Shown here: positions 8,948-17,946 of the stretch, in pieces | How the letters are laid out: each line of letters begins with the position of its first letter | Position numbering within the stretch: position 1 is the stretch's first letter | Origin: Derxia lacustris | GTDB taxonomy: Bacteria; Pseudomonadota; Gammaproteobacteria; Burkholderiales; Burkholderiaceae_E | Assembly: GCF_002105195.1 (NCBI RefSeq) | Contig: NZ_MUHU01000008.1 | Coordinates: 248,001 to 312,000, forward strand | Length of the DNA: 64,000 nt | Reading direction: 5' to 3' | The notes under the pieces: model-generated | The model's database searches: none | The model's input: only the letters and a program-made list of their open reading frames with translations | Told to the model about the DNA's origin: nothing | Made by a program: the position numbers and the translations under genes

Positions 8948-9493
8948 TCAGCGGCAGGCGACGGCGTTGCCGGCGGCGTCGGTGCAGCCGCCGCTGTGGG
9001 TGACGCTGCCGTTGCTCACCTGGGTGCTGCCGGAATAGCTCGTGCCGTTGGCACCGGTGGCGGTGGTGGCGCGCGAGCCGTTCACGTTGCCGCTCGCGTC
9101 GCGGTTGATGCTGCCGCTCGACTGCGCCGTGCCGCCGTTGGCGCCGGTGAAGCTGCTGCTGCCCCCCGCGCTCGCGCTGCCGTCGGCATCGCGCCTGAAC
9201 TGGCGCTGGCGCAGGCCGGAGGCGCCGCCGGCGGTGCTGAAGCTGCGGTCGGCGGTCGAGCTGGCGTTGCCGGCGCCGTCGGTGGTGGTGGCGCGTTCGC
9301 GGGTGAAGCCGCCACCCCGGCTGTTCTGGCCCTCGCGCATGCGGCCGGCACTGAAACCGCCGCCCTCGTTGCGCACGATGCTGCGTTCATGGCTGCCGCC
9401 GCGCTCGAAGGCGAGGGCGTCGCCGGCCGCGATGGCAAGACCGGCGCAGGCGAGCAGGGCGGCGAGGACGGGACGGAAGGACGGGGCATTCAT
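8948..9493 (-). CDS. secreted Ser/Gly/Thr-rich low-complexity protein
   Basis: Protein of 181 residues with a signal peptide (to about ALAFE) followed by a low-complexity region rich in Gly, Ser, Thr, Asn and Ala. Degenerate units such as DGSASAG, DASGNVNGS and DAAGNA recur and resemble short calcium-binding or adhesin-like turns. It ends with a small Cys-containing segment (GGCTDAAGNAVACR) that may form a disulfide. No family was recognised. The start at 9493 is chosen because it opens the signal peptide; an upstream in-frame ATG at 9607 adds an Arg-rich leader that does not look coded. First gene of the operon with the hydroxylase and EF-hand protein, and divergent from the OmpR-type regulator gene. 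Confidence 0.65.
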   Translation of the reverse strand: MNAPSFRPVLAALLACAGLAIAAGDALAFERGGSHERSIVRNEGGGFSAGRMREGQNSRGGGFTRERATTTDGAGNASSTADRSFSTAGGASGLRQRQFRRDADGSASAGGSSSFTGANGGTAQSSGSINRDASGNVNGSRATTATGANGTSYSGSTQVSNGSVTHSGGCTDAAGNAVACR

Positions 9494-9688
9494 GGCGGAC
9501 AGGCTCGCTGGGGTGGATGGGACGGCGCCCAGTCTCGTCCCGCGGCGCGCGGCGCGGGTTGCGAGCCATGACCGGCTTGTCGCGCCGCGTTTCGGCGTGG
9601 CGCGCATGAAATCCGCTGAAACCGAGCCGCCCGCCCGCGCCCGCCGCCGGCGCCCGCTGGCGCCGCGCCGCCGCTAGCATCGTCGGCC

Positions 9689-10474
9689 ATGAACGACACT
9701 CCCGCCCGCCTGCTCGTCGTCGATGACGAGCCCGACCTGCGCGCCATGCTCCAGCGCTTTCTCGGCGGCCACGGCCACGAGGTGCGCACGGCGGCCGACG
9801 CCGCGCAGATGGACCGCCTGCTGCTGCGCGAGCGCTTCGACCTGCTGGTGCTCGACCTGATGCTGCCCGACGAGGACGGCCTCGCCATCTGCCGCCGCCT
9901 GCGCGCCGCCGGCGAGACCCTGCCCATCCTCATGCTCACCGCGCGCGGCGAGGCCATCGACCGCATCGTCGGCCTGGAGATGGGCGCCGACGACTACCTG
10001 CCCAAGCCCTTCAACCCGCGCGAGCTGCTGGCGCGCGTCAACGCGATGCTCCGACGTCAGGCCATGACCGGCCGCGCCCCGCTCGGAGCGCGCGCCGGCA
10101 GCATCCGCTTCGGCGGCTACCTGCTCGACCCGGCCGCGCGCCGCCTCCTGCGCGGCGACGAGACCGTGCCGCTCAGCGCCGGCGAGTACGCGCTGCTGCA
10201 TGCGCTTGCAAGCCACGCCGGCCGGCCGCTCGGCCGCGAGCGGCTGATCGAGCTGGCCTACGGTCCCGACCATGACGCCGGCGAACGCAGCATCGACGTG
10301 ACCATGCTGAGGCTGCGCCGGCTGATCGAGGCCGATCCGGCGCGCCCGCGCTGGCTTCAGACCGTGCGCGGCTACGGCTATGTGTTCGCGCCCGACAGCG
10401 GTGCGGCGAGCGGCGAGGCCGGGGATGCGAGCCGTGGCGCCGGGACGAACCCCGGCCACGCGGGCGGCGCCTGA
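9689..10474 (+). CDS. OmpR-family response regulator
   Basis: Two-component transcription regulator of 261 residues. The receiver domain (about 7-120) has the acidic pair DDE near the start, the phospho-acceptor Asp in LVLDLMLPDEDG, the Thr of MLTAR and the Lys of PKPFN. The C-terminal winged-helix domain (about 140-235) ends in the family's VRGYGYVF motif. A Gly/Ala-rich tail follows. Its stop overlaps the kinase start by one base (TGATG), marking a cognate pair. It most resembles OmpR in the receiver and linker. The target genes are unknown; the divergently transcribed secreted-protein operon is the nearest candidate. Confidence 0.92.
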   Translation: MNDTPARLLVVDDEPDLRAMLQRFLGGHGHEVRTAADAAQMDRLLLRERFDLLVLDLMLPDEDGLAICRRLRAAGETLPILMLTARGEAIDRIVGLEMGADDYLPKPFNPRELLARVNAMLRRQAMTGRAPLGARAGSIRFGGYLLDPAARRLLRGDETVPLSAGEYALLHALASHAGRPLGRERLIELAYGPDHDAGERSIDVTMLRLRRLIEADPARPRWLQTVRGYGYVFAPDSGAASGEAGDASRGAGTNPGHAGGA

Positions 10475-11888
10475 TGCGGCTCTATCCGCGCAGCCTGTTC
10501 GGCCGGCATCTGCTGCTGATCGGCGTGCTGGTGGCGGTCGCGCAGATCGGGCTGGCGGTGTTCTATCTCGCGGCGGTGCAGCGCCCGCGCGTCGAGCGCT
10601 ATCTCGACAGCGTGGCGATCGAGGCGCACAGCGTCGGCCTCGCGCTCGCGCGGCTGCCCGAGGTCGAGCGCGCCGGCTTTCTCGACGCGGTGGCGCGCGC
10701 GGCCGGGCATGGCGCCGACGGCGCGGCGCCGGCCGAGGCCGGCGCCGGTCCGCGAGCGGGTGCCGCATCGCTCGGCGCGCGCAGCTTTGCCGTGGCGCCG
10801 CCGGCCGGCGAGCCGATCACCGATCCGCTGCTCCGCCCGCTGCTGCGCCGGCTGGCCCTGCGTCTGGGCGAGCCGCGCGACGTGGTGTGGCAGCGCGGCC
10901 CGCGGCGGGCGCTGTGGATCAGGCTCGTCGACGCGCCCACGCCGATGTGGATGGGCGTTTCCTTCAGCGGCGTGCTGAACGACGTGACCCTGTTCGTGTT
11001 CGGCAGCGCGCTGATCGGCTCCCTGCTCGCGCTCGCGGGCGCCTTCGCGATCCAGCGCCGGCTCAACCGGCCGCTCGCGCGCCTCGCCGAGGCGGCGGCC
11101 GAAGTCGCCGCCGGCCGCCCGGCGCCCGCGCTGCGCGCGGACGGCCCGACCGAGATCGCGCTCGTGGCGGCGAGCTTCAACCGCATGGCCGAGGCGCTGG
11201 AGCGCAACGAGCGCGAGCGCGCGCTGATGCTCGCCGGCATCTCGCACGACCTGCGCACGCCGCTGGCCAAGCTCTGGCTCGGCGTCGAGATGCTGGCCGA
11301 CGGCCGCGAGCCCGAGCTGATCGCCGGCATGACGCGCGGCATCGAGGCGGCCAACGCGATCATCGACCAGTTCATCGACTACGCCCGGGTCGGCAGCGAC
11401 GAGGCGGCAGGCGCGGGCGATGTGGTGGCGGTGGCGGTCGAGGCGGCGCACGCGGCCTTGCCGGTGATGGCGACGACGCTCGCCGTGCATGCCGAACCGG
11501 TTCCCCGCTTCGCCTTCCGGCAGGTGGCGGTCGGCCGCGCGGTGGCCAATCTGGTGGTGAACGCCCAGCGCCACGGCGCCGCGCCCTTCGAGCTGCACAT
11601 CGGTCTGGCCGATGGCATCGCACCCGGCGGCTGCGGCCCGGCCCGGCCCGGCGGCTGGGTGCATGTGAGCCTGATCGACGCCGGCCCCGGCATTCCCGAC
11701 GCGGCGATCGAGCGCGTGCTGCGGCCGTTCGCGCGGCTGGACGCGGCGCGCGGCGGCAAGGGCGGGGCGGGCTGGGGCTGGCCATCGTCGAGCGGGTGGC
11801 GCAGCTGCATGGCGGGCGGCTCGCGCTGGCCAATGCGCCGGGCGGCGGGCTGGTGGCGAGCTTCACGCTGGCGCGGGCGGGGGGGTGA
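10474..11888 (+). pseudogene. EnvZ-like sensor histidine kinase, frameshifted in the G2 box
   Basis: Membrane sensor kinase paired with the OmpR-type regulator. It has an N-terminal membrane segment, a periplasmic domain of about 130 residues, a second membrane segment near VFGSALIGSLLALAGAFA, a HAMP region, the phospho-acceptor motif GISHDLRTPLAKL, the N box NLVVNAQRHG and the G1 box DAGPGIPD. At about 11772 one base is missing: the frame from 10474 reads into TGG GGC TGG, while the +1 frame gives the expected LGLAIVERVAQLHGG and ends at 11888. With one C restored the product would be 471 residues, normal for EnvZ. As written, the frame runs on to 12087 with a nonsense tail and loses the G2 box. 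Sequencing error in a GC run and genuine mutation are both possible. Confidence 0.8.
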
Positions 11889-11963
11889 TGCCGGCGCTCC
11901 GCGCGGGCGCCGAGGGCGGCATACCTGCGTCCGTCGCCGGCAGCCCGCAGCCGGCGCGACCGT

Positions 11964-12404
11964 TCAGACCGTCTCGGCCTTCTTCTCCCACGGCGTCGGC
12001 TCCGGCACCGCGCAGGGCCCTTCCACATCCACGCTCTTGAAGTCGGCCGGACCGACGATTTCCAGGTACTCCATGTCGGGCGAGTAGTCGAACAGGTAGT
12101 GCCGGATGCCCGGGCGCTGATGCACCACGTCGCCGGCCTCGACGAGAGTTTCCTTGTCCTCGTACATGAAGCGGGCCCAGCCACGGGTCATGACCACGAT
12201 CTGGAACTCGGCCTCATGACGGTGCCAGCCCGTCCCCTTTTCGGGTGCATTGGCCGCACGCACCAGATGCGCGATGACCTTGCCGTGGGTCGCGGCCGCG
12301 ATGCCGAGATCGCGGTACTCGAAGAAGTCGCGCAGACCGCCGCTGACGAAGGGCGTGTCGCCGGGTTTGCAATGGCTGAACAGGGTGGGACTGTCGGTGG
12401 GCAT
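11964..12404 (-). CDS. cytoplasmic cupin-domain protein
   Basis: Protein of 146 residues without a signal peptide. A cupin barrel is seen with the first motif around GWHRHEAEFQIVVMTRG, giving two His and a Glu as likely metal ligands, and the second around PGIRHYLFDYSPDMEYLEI. The start at 12404 has a strong ribosome binding site (AAGGAGGA) a few bases upstream on the minus strand, which decides against the longer frame from 12446. The family contains many enzymes and sugar- or aromatic-binding proteins; substrate unknown. It converges on the kinase gene and is not coupled to any neighbour. Confidence 0.85.
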   Translation of the reverse strand: MPTDSPTLFSHCKPGDTPFVSGGLRDFFEYRDLGIAAATHGKVIAHLVRAANAPEKGTGWHRHEAEFQIVVMTRGWARFMYEDKETLVEAGDVVHQRPGIRHYLFDYSPDMEYLEIVGPADFKSVDVEGPCAVPEPTPWEKKAETV

Positions 12405-12467
12405 GAGGCTTCCTCCTTGCGTTGGGAGCCCGAGCAGAAGCATCAAGTATTCCGGTCGGCGCCACCG

Positions 12468-13901
12468 TCATCGGGCGGCATCGCCCCAGCCGCCGCCGAG
12501 CGCGCGATACAGCGCCACGTCGGTCGCGAGCCGGTCGGCGCGCAGTTGCAGCCATTGCTGCTCGACCGCGAACAGGCTGCGCTGGGCCAGCAGTTCGTCG
12601 AGATAGGACGCATAGCCCTCGGCATGGCGCCGGGTCGCGATGCGCAGCGCGTCGGCGGTGGCGGCGCGGCGCGCCTCGACCTCGGCCAGTTGCGCGTCGA
12701 GCCGGGCGCGGGCGCCGAGTTGCAGCTCGACCTCGGCGAAGGCGGTCAGCACCGCGCGCTCGTAGCCGATGAGCGCCTGGTCGCGGCGCGAGCCGCTGGC
12801 GCTGGCAAGCGCGCGCAGCTGGCCGCCGTTGAACAGCGGCGCGAGCACGCTGCCGCCGATCGACCACACGCCGAACGGGTCGCCGCGCAGCACGCTGGAG
12901 CCGACGCTGCCGAAGCTGGCGGTCAGGCGCAGCGCCGGCAGCAGCTGGGCGCGCGCCGCGGCGAAGCGGGCGTCGGCGGCGGTCAGCTGCCATTCGGCGC
13001 TGGCCAGGTCGGGCCGGCGCCGCAGCAGTTGCGACGGCAGACCGGCGCCGGGCAGCGCGGGCGGGCGCAGCGCGTCGATCGCACGGCCGCGCTCGATCGG
13101 GCCGGGCGCACGCGCCAGCAGCAGGTCGAGCGCGCGCTGCTGCGCATCGATGGCCTGTTCCAGCTCGGGCAGGGTCTGGGCGGTGGCGCGCAGTTCGGCG
13201 CGGGCCTGGGCCGATTCGAGCGTGCTGCCATAGCCGTTGCGTTCGCGCGCCACGGTCAGCGCCAGCGAGCGTTCGCGCGAGGCGAGGGTGCGGCGCGCGA
13301 GGTCGAGCTGGGCATCGAGCGCGCGCAGCCGGAAGTAGCCGCTGGCGACCGTCGCCGCCACGCTCAGGGCCACGGCGTCGCGGGCGGCGGCGAGCGCGGC
13401 GCGGTCGGCATCGGCGGCGCGTTCGAGCGCATCGATGCGGCCGCGCAGGTCGAGCTCCCAGGCGGCCTGGAATTGCGCGGCATGGTTGGTGGCGTAGTAG
13501 GGCTGGCCGGTGGCGGCGCCGATGTCGCGCAGCCGCTCGACGCCGGCGCCGCCGTCGAGTTGGGGCAGGGCGGCGCCGTGCTGGGCGGCGGCGAGCGCGG
13601 CGGCCTCGTCGAGCCGGGCGGCGGCCTGGCGCAGGTCGAGGTTGCGCGCGAGGGCTTCGTCGACGAGGGCGCCGAGCACCGGGTCGCCGAAGTTCTCCCA
13701 CCAGCGCGCGTCGACGCTGGCCGTGCCGTCGCTGCCGAGCCAGCGCGCCGGGACGGCGGGCGGCAGCGGCGCGGCGGCCGGCGGCGTGGTGCAGGCGGCC
13801 AGCGCGGCCACCATGACCAGCGTCGCGGCGCGGGCGGCGCGGGCGGGCAGGCCGGCGCGGGCGCCGCGCCGGCGCGGATCGGGCCGGCGGCGCGCCGTCA
13901 T
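12468..13901 (-). CDS. NodT-family outer membrane efflux lipoprotein
   Basis: Outer membrane channel of a tripartite pump, 477 residues. A lipobox (LAAC) follows an Arg-rich n-region, so the protein should be lipid-anchored. Two outer membrane efflux protein repeats are seen with family motifs such as WWENFGDPVL near the start and LLRRRPDLASAEWQL in the middle. It is the last gene of the operon AraC regulator, MFS exporter, HlyD adaptor, outer membrane factor; its ATG overlaps the adaptor stop by four bases. The Arg-rich first 25 residues are unusual for a lipoprotein signal, so an internal start, for instance at a later Met before the lipobox, is possible. Confidence 0.88.
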   Translation of the reverse strand: MTARRRPDPRRRGARAGLPARAARAATLVMVAALAACTTPPAAAPLPPAVPARWLGSDGTASVDARWWENFGDPVLGALVDEALARNLDLRQAAARLDEAAALAAAQHGAALPQLDGGAGVERLRDIGAATGQPYYATNHAAQFQAAWELDLRGRIDALERAADADRAALAAARDAVALSVAATVASGYFRLRALDAQLDLARRTLASRERSLALTVARERNGYGSTLESAQARAELRATAQTLPELEQAIDAQQRALDLLLARAPGPIERGRAIDALRPPALPGAGLPSQLLRRRPDLASAEWQLTAADARFAAARAQLLPALRLTASFGSVGSSVLRGDPFGVWSIGGSVLAPLFNGGQLRALASASGSRRDQALIGYERAVLTAFAEVELQLGARARLDAQLAEVEARRAATADALRIATRRHAEGYASYLDELLAQRSLFAVEQQWLQLRADRLATDVALYRALGGGWGDAAR

Positions 13902-15010
13902 CGCGCGCCCTCGGCGGTATCCACGCGCGCCAGCACCGACATGCCGGGCCGCAGCCGCGCGGCCAGCGGCTGATCCGCTTCCAGCTCGATCAGCACCGGC
14001 AGCCGCTGCGGGATCTTGGTGAAATTGCCGGTCGCGTTGTCGGCGCGGATGACGCTGAACTCCGAGCCGGTCGCGGGCGACAGCCGCTCGACCCGGCCGC
14101 GCAGTTCGGCATCGGCCAGCGCGTCGATGCGCAGCGTGGCGGGCTGGCCCGGCGCCATGCGCGCGGTCTGCGCTTCCTTGAAATTGGCGATCACCCAGAC
14201 CCGCGCCGGCACCAGCGCCAGCAGCTGGGTGCCGGGCGTGACGTACTGGCCGAGCCGCACGCCGATCTCGCCGGCCTGGCCGTCGCGCGGCGCGCGGATG
14301 CGGGTGTTGTCGAGGTCGATCTCGGCCAGCGCCACGGCGGCGCGCGCGGCGGCCACGCCGGCTTCGAGCGCGCGCCGGTTGACGGTGACCGAGCGCAAGT
14401 CCTCGCGCGCCACGCGGCGGCCGGCGTCGGCCTGGCGGATGGCGGCGCCGGCCTGGGCGTCGGCGGCTTCGGCGCCGCGCAGGGCGCCGTCGTTCTGGTC
14501 GCGCTCGCGCTCGGAGATGGCTCCGTCGCCGACCAGCGCCGCGCCGCGCCGGGCGTCGGCGCGGGTGCGGGCGAGCTGGGCGCGGGCGTTGATCTGCTGG
14601 GCCTGGGCGGTGGCCAGCGCCGCCTCGGCGCTGGCGATGCCGGCCTCACGCACGCGGCGCGCCTGTTCGAGGTTGTCGAGCGCGGCCTGCTGGTTGGCGA
14701 GCTGGGCGCGCGCCTGCTCCAGCCGCGCGCGGTAGTTGCGGTCGTCGAGCCGCACCAGCACGTCGCCGGCATGCACGCTGGCGTAATCGCGCACCGCCAC
14801 CTCGGCCACATAGCCGTCGACCTTGGGCGCGATGACGGTGACGCTGCCGCGCACATAGGCGTTCTCGGTGGTCTGCACCGCGCCGGCAAACGGCGGCAGG
14901 CGCCAGGCATAGAGCACCAGCGCGATGCCGGCGAGGAAGACGGCGGCGAGCAGCAGCGCGCTGCGGCGGCGCAGCGTGGGCGGCGAGGGAGGCGACGACG
15001 GGGCGTTCAA
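13898..15010 (-). CDS. EmrA/HlyD-type membrane fusion protein
   Basis: Periplasmic adaptor of 370 residues joining the MFS exporter to the outer membrane factor. One N-terminal membrane helix (about 16-36) precedes the biotin-lipoyl-like half (AYVRGSVTVIAPKVDGYV), a long coiled-coil hairpin rich in Ala, Gln and Arg, the second lipoyl half (TRIRAPRDGQAGEI, read here as TRI-RAPRDG) and the beta-barrel. The start is a TTG at 15010 whose TGA overlaps the exporter stop by four bases. No ATG opens the N-terminal helix in frame; the open frame extending far upstream lies inside the exporter and regulator genes and is a shadow. Confidence 0.88.
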   Translation of the reverse strand: MNAPSSPPSPPTLRRRSALLLAAVFLAGIALVLYAWRLPPFAGAVQTTENAYVRGSVTVIAPKVDGYVAEVAVRDYASVHAGDVLVRLDDRNYRARLEQARAQLANQQAALDNLEQARRVREAGIASAEAALATAQAQQINARAQLARTRADARRGAALVGDGAISERERDQNDGALRGAEAADAQAGAAIRQADAGRRVAREDLRSVTVNRRALEAGVAAARAAVALAEIDLDNTRIRAPRDGQAGEIGVRLGQYVTPGTQLLALVPARVWVIANFKEAQTARMAPGQPATLRIDALADAELRGRVERLSPATGSEFSVIRADNATGNFTKIPQRLPVLIELEADQPLAARLRPGMSVLARVDTAEGAR

Positions 15011-16650
15011 GGCGAGTCCTGAAGGGTGGGAGGAGAAGGCGGCGCGGCGGGTGTGACTGGCGCGGCGGCGCGACCGGCCCGCTCGCGCCGCCAGCCGCGC
15101 CAGCCCAGCCAGCCAAGCCAGGGCAGCAGCGCCGCCGCCAGCAGCGCGATGGCGCGGAACAGGTCGTCGTAGGCCAGCACGAAGGCTTCGCGCGTGACCT
15201 GCTGGGCCAGCAGCGCCGCGCCCTGGAGCCCGCGCGCGGCCGGATCGCCGACCACCGGCGCGACCGAACGGGCGAGCTGGCCGATCCGCGTCGCCACCTG
15301 CGGATCGGCCAGCGACAGGTGCTGGGCCAGCGCCGCGTAATGCCAGCTCTGGCGCTCGGCCACGAAGGTGGCGATCCAGGCCGAGCCGAGCAGGCTGCCC
15401 AGGTATTGCGCCGCGCTGAACGCCGCGATGAAGCTCACCAGATTGCGGCTGCCGTCCTGCACCACCGGGCCGAAGCCGAGCAGGCAGGACGCCGAGAAGA
15501 ACACGCCCAGCGCCAGCGCCAGCAGCGCCTGCGTGGCCAGGAACTGCTCGGGCCGCGACAGCGCGGTGGCATCGGCATCGGCCCAGGCCGCGAGCATCGC
15601 CAGCGCCATCGCCAGCGGCGCCAGCCAGGGGCTCGCGCCGCGCGCCGCCAGCGCGATGGCGAGGACGAAGCCGGCCAGCAGCGCCAGGCTCGCCAGTGCG
15701 AACAGCAGCCGCATCTGCTCGTTGCTCTGGCCCAGCACGGTCATCAGCCCGACCACGCCCACCGTCTGCTCGGACAGCACCACGCGAAACAGCAGCACCG
15801 CCGCGATGAAGCGAAGCATGTAGGGCTGCGCGAGCCAGCGCAGATCGATCATCGGCGCGCGCCGGTGCAGCTCGACCAGCGCATACAGCCCGATGCAGCC
15901 GAGCGCCGCCGCCAGGCAGACGCCGAGCCAGGGCGTGTCGGTCCACCAGCGCAGCCGGCCTTGCGAGAGCGCCACGCTCAGCAGCGCCAGCCCGCCGGCA
16001 TAGAGCGGAAATGCGACCAGATCGCCGCGACTGAAGGCCGGCCGCGTCGGCGCCGGCGCCAGCCGCACGCCGTGGATGGCGGCCAGGCTCATCAGCGCCA
16101 GCGCCACGTCGAGCAGGAACAGGCCGTGCCACTGGCCCACTTCGAGCAGATCGGTCGACACCACGCGCGACAGCGGCGCGCCGAGCTGGAGCGTGGCAAA
16201 GCCGAGCAGCAGCCCCACCGGCGCGAGGCGCGGCGGGAAGGCTTCGATCATGTAGAGCACGGCCAGCGTGCTGAGCGGCGCGGCGGCCAGCCCGAGCGCG
16301 GCGCGCGCCGCGACCGCCGAAACCAGATCGTCGGCCAGCAGATGCAGGCTCGCGACCGCGAGGAAGAAGAGCAGCCCGAGGCTCGCAAACCATTGCAGGC
16401 CGAAGTGCAGCCGGAACTTGACCAGCAGCAGCGACGACGACAGCGCGCTGGCGAAATAGGCGGTGCTGAGCCAGCTGGCCTCGGCCGCCGTCGCGCCGAG
16501 CGAGCCTTGGATTGCGGCCAGATTGGCGCTGACGAGATTGAGGCCGAAGCCCTGGGTCAGGCCGACCAGCGTGGCGGTGAGCGCGCACAGCAGGCGGCGC
16601 AGCGCCAGCGCGGACGGCCGCCCGGGCGCGGAAAGAAGTTGCTCGGCCAT
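15007..16650 (-). CDS. EmrB-type MFS drug exporter (DHA2)
   Basis: Inner membrane proton-driven exporter of 547 residues with about 14 hydrophobic segments, as in the DHA2/EmrB family. The early motif ASWLSTAYFASALSSSLL is the family's loop after helix 1. Start at 16650 is the first Met followed by a credible cytoplasmic N-terminus and helix 1; the longer frame from 17028 is inside the AraC gene on a shadow frame. The gene is the first structural gene of the pump operon and lies about 110 bases after the AraC regulator on the same strand. Substrates are unknown; typical ones are hydrophobic drugs, uncouplers or fatty acids. Confidence 0.88.
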   Translation of the reverse strand: MAEQLLSAPGRPSALALRRLLCALTATLVGLTQGFGLNLVSANLAAIQGSLGATAAEASWLSTAYFASALSSSLLLVKFRLHFGLQWFASLGLLFFLAVASLHLLADDLVSAVAARAALGLAAAPLSTLAVLYMIEAFPPRLAPVGLLLGFATLQLGAPLSRVVSTDLLEVGQWHGLFLLDVALALMSLAAIHGVRLAPAPTRPAFSRGDLVAFPLYAGGLALLSVALSQGRLRWWTDTPWLGVCLAAALGCIGLYALVELHRRAPMIDLRWLAQPYMLRFIAAVLLFRVVLSEQTVGVVGLMTVLGQSNEQMRLLFALASLALLAGFVLAIALAARGASPWLAPLAMALAMLAAWADADATALSRPEQFLATQALLALALGVFFSASCLLGFGPVVQDGSRNLVSFIAAFSAAQYLGSLLGSAWIATFVAERQSWHYAALAQHLSLADPQVATRIGQLARSVAPVVGDPAARGLQGAALLAQQVTREAFVLAYDDLFRAIALLAAALLPWLGWLGWRGWRRERAGRAAAPVTPAAPPSPPTLQDSP

Positions 16651-16760
16651 CGACGGAGTGGAGGTGACGGGCGGAAAAAACCCGTCGCCGAGTGTTCCGG
16701 CAGCCGGCGTGCCGCGACAGGGCCGCGCCGGCCAGATTGCTGATCGCGGCGGCCGCGCGG

Positions 16761-17855
16761 TCAGTCGTCGGAATCGTCGGCGCCGGCCGCCGGCATGCCG
16801 TGCCGCGCGAGCCGGTAGGCGCGCGGCGTGCTGCCCTTCCAGCGCCGGAAGGCATGCACGAAGGAGGCGGTTTCGGAGTAGCCGAGCTGCTCGGCGATGC
16901 GCTCGACCGGCAGGCGCGGAATCGCCAGCAGCGCCTCGGCCAGCGATTCGCGCACGCCGTCGCACAGCGCGGTGAAGGTCGTGCCTTCGTCGCGCAGGTG
17001 GCGCCGCAGCGTGCGCTCGGACAGGCACAGCGCATTGGCCACGCTGCGCATGTCGGCCAGCGCGCGGGTCTCGGCATGGCTGGCGTGGATGAGCGCGCGC
17101 ACCCGGTCGGCCAGGCGCTCATGCTGCCGCGCGGCGGCGAGCAGCAGGCGGCAATGCGCCTCGGCCATGCGCAGCGCCATCGCGTTGCCGAGCGACAGCC
17201 GCGCATTGGCGTCGGCGGCCGAGAAGACGATGCTGCTGGCCGGCTGGCCGAAGCGCGGACGGCAGCCGAAGAAGCGCTCGTAGAGGCCCGGATCGGCCGG
17301 CGCGGCGAAGCTGAAATCGATGCGCTCGGGCAGCAGCGGCCGGCCGAGCAACCCGCCGAATACGGTGAGGCCGACGGCCGTCGTGCGTTCGAGCGCGAAG
17401 CGGCGCAGGTCGGGCGGCAGTTCGTCGTCGAGCAGGCGGATGCCGAGCGCGGCACCGGCGTCGGCATGCAGGCTGCGCAGCAGCGACGGGCCCAGATCGC
17501 TGTAGCGCACCGCCATGTCGTAGGCGCCGCGCAGGTTGTGGCTGCTGACCATCGCGAAGCCGACCGGGCCGAGCGTGGTGAAGCGGTAGCGCACGCCGGC
17601 GTCGATGCCCAGCCCGGGCGGATCGCCGCAATGGCGCAGCAGGTTGCGGATGAGCTGGAACTCCTCGGCCACCGAGTGGGTGCGCGCCGGGTCGTCGAGG
17701 TCGCGCGGGCGCAGCGACGTGCCGGCCAGCAGCGCGGCGGTCGCCATGTCGCGCGCCTGCGCCACGTCGGCCAGCACGATGACGTTGTTGATGCTGCGGC
17801 GCATCGCGCCTAGGCGGGCGGCGCTGGTGCTGGCGGGCGGGGCAAGGTCGTTCAT
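16761..17855 (-). CDS. AraC-family transcriptional regulator
   Basis: Regulator of 364 residues. The N-terminal two thirds match the arabinose-binding-like domain found in OruR/ArgR-type AraC proteins (for example the segment GIDAGVRYRFTTLGPVGFAMVSS). The C-terminal DNA-binding domain has two helix-turn-helix motifs, with LCLSERTLRRHLRDEGTTF and the conserved end LGYSETASFVHAFRRWKGSTPRAYR (read as LGYSETASF then HAFRRWKG then PRAYR). It sits upstream of, and in the same direction as, the efflux operon and probably controls it. The short gap between them (16651-16760) should contain the pump promoter or at least a control site. Confidence 0.9.
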   Translation of the reverse strand: MNDLAPPASTSAARLGAMRRSINNVIVLADVAQARDMATAALLAGTSLRPRDLDDPARTHSVAEEFQLIRNLLRHCGDPPGLGIDAGVRYRFTTLGPVGFAMVSSHNLRGAYDMAVRYSDLGPSLLRSLHADAGAALGIRLLDDELPPDLRRFALERTTAVGLTVFGGLLGRPLLPERIDFSFAAPADPGLYERFFGCRPRFGQPASSIVFSAADANARLSLGNAMALRMAEAHCRLLLAAARQHERLADRVRALIHASHAETRALADMRSVANALCLSERTLRRHLRDEGTTFTALCDGVRESLAEALLAIPRLPVERIAEQLGYSETASFVHAFRRWKGSTPRAYRLARHGMPAAGADDSDD

Positions 17856-17946
17856 GGGCGGGGAAGGGGCGCGGAATCAGCCGCGACTTTGCCCGTTTGC
17901 GCGGCGGTCTGCGGGCCGGCCGCCGCCGGCCGGCGCGGCACGGCGG

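Noticed and set aside
13898-17467. One minus-strand frame of 1189 residues covering adaptor, exporter and regulator regions
   Set aside because: Only the last 370 residues are protein-like. The rest is a shadow of the exporter and AraC genes in other frames, and the TTG at 15010 gives a normal adaptor.
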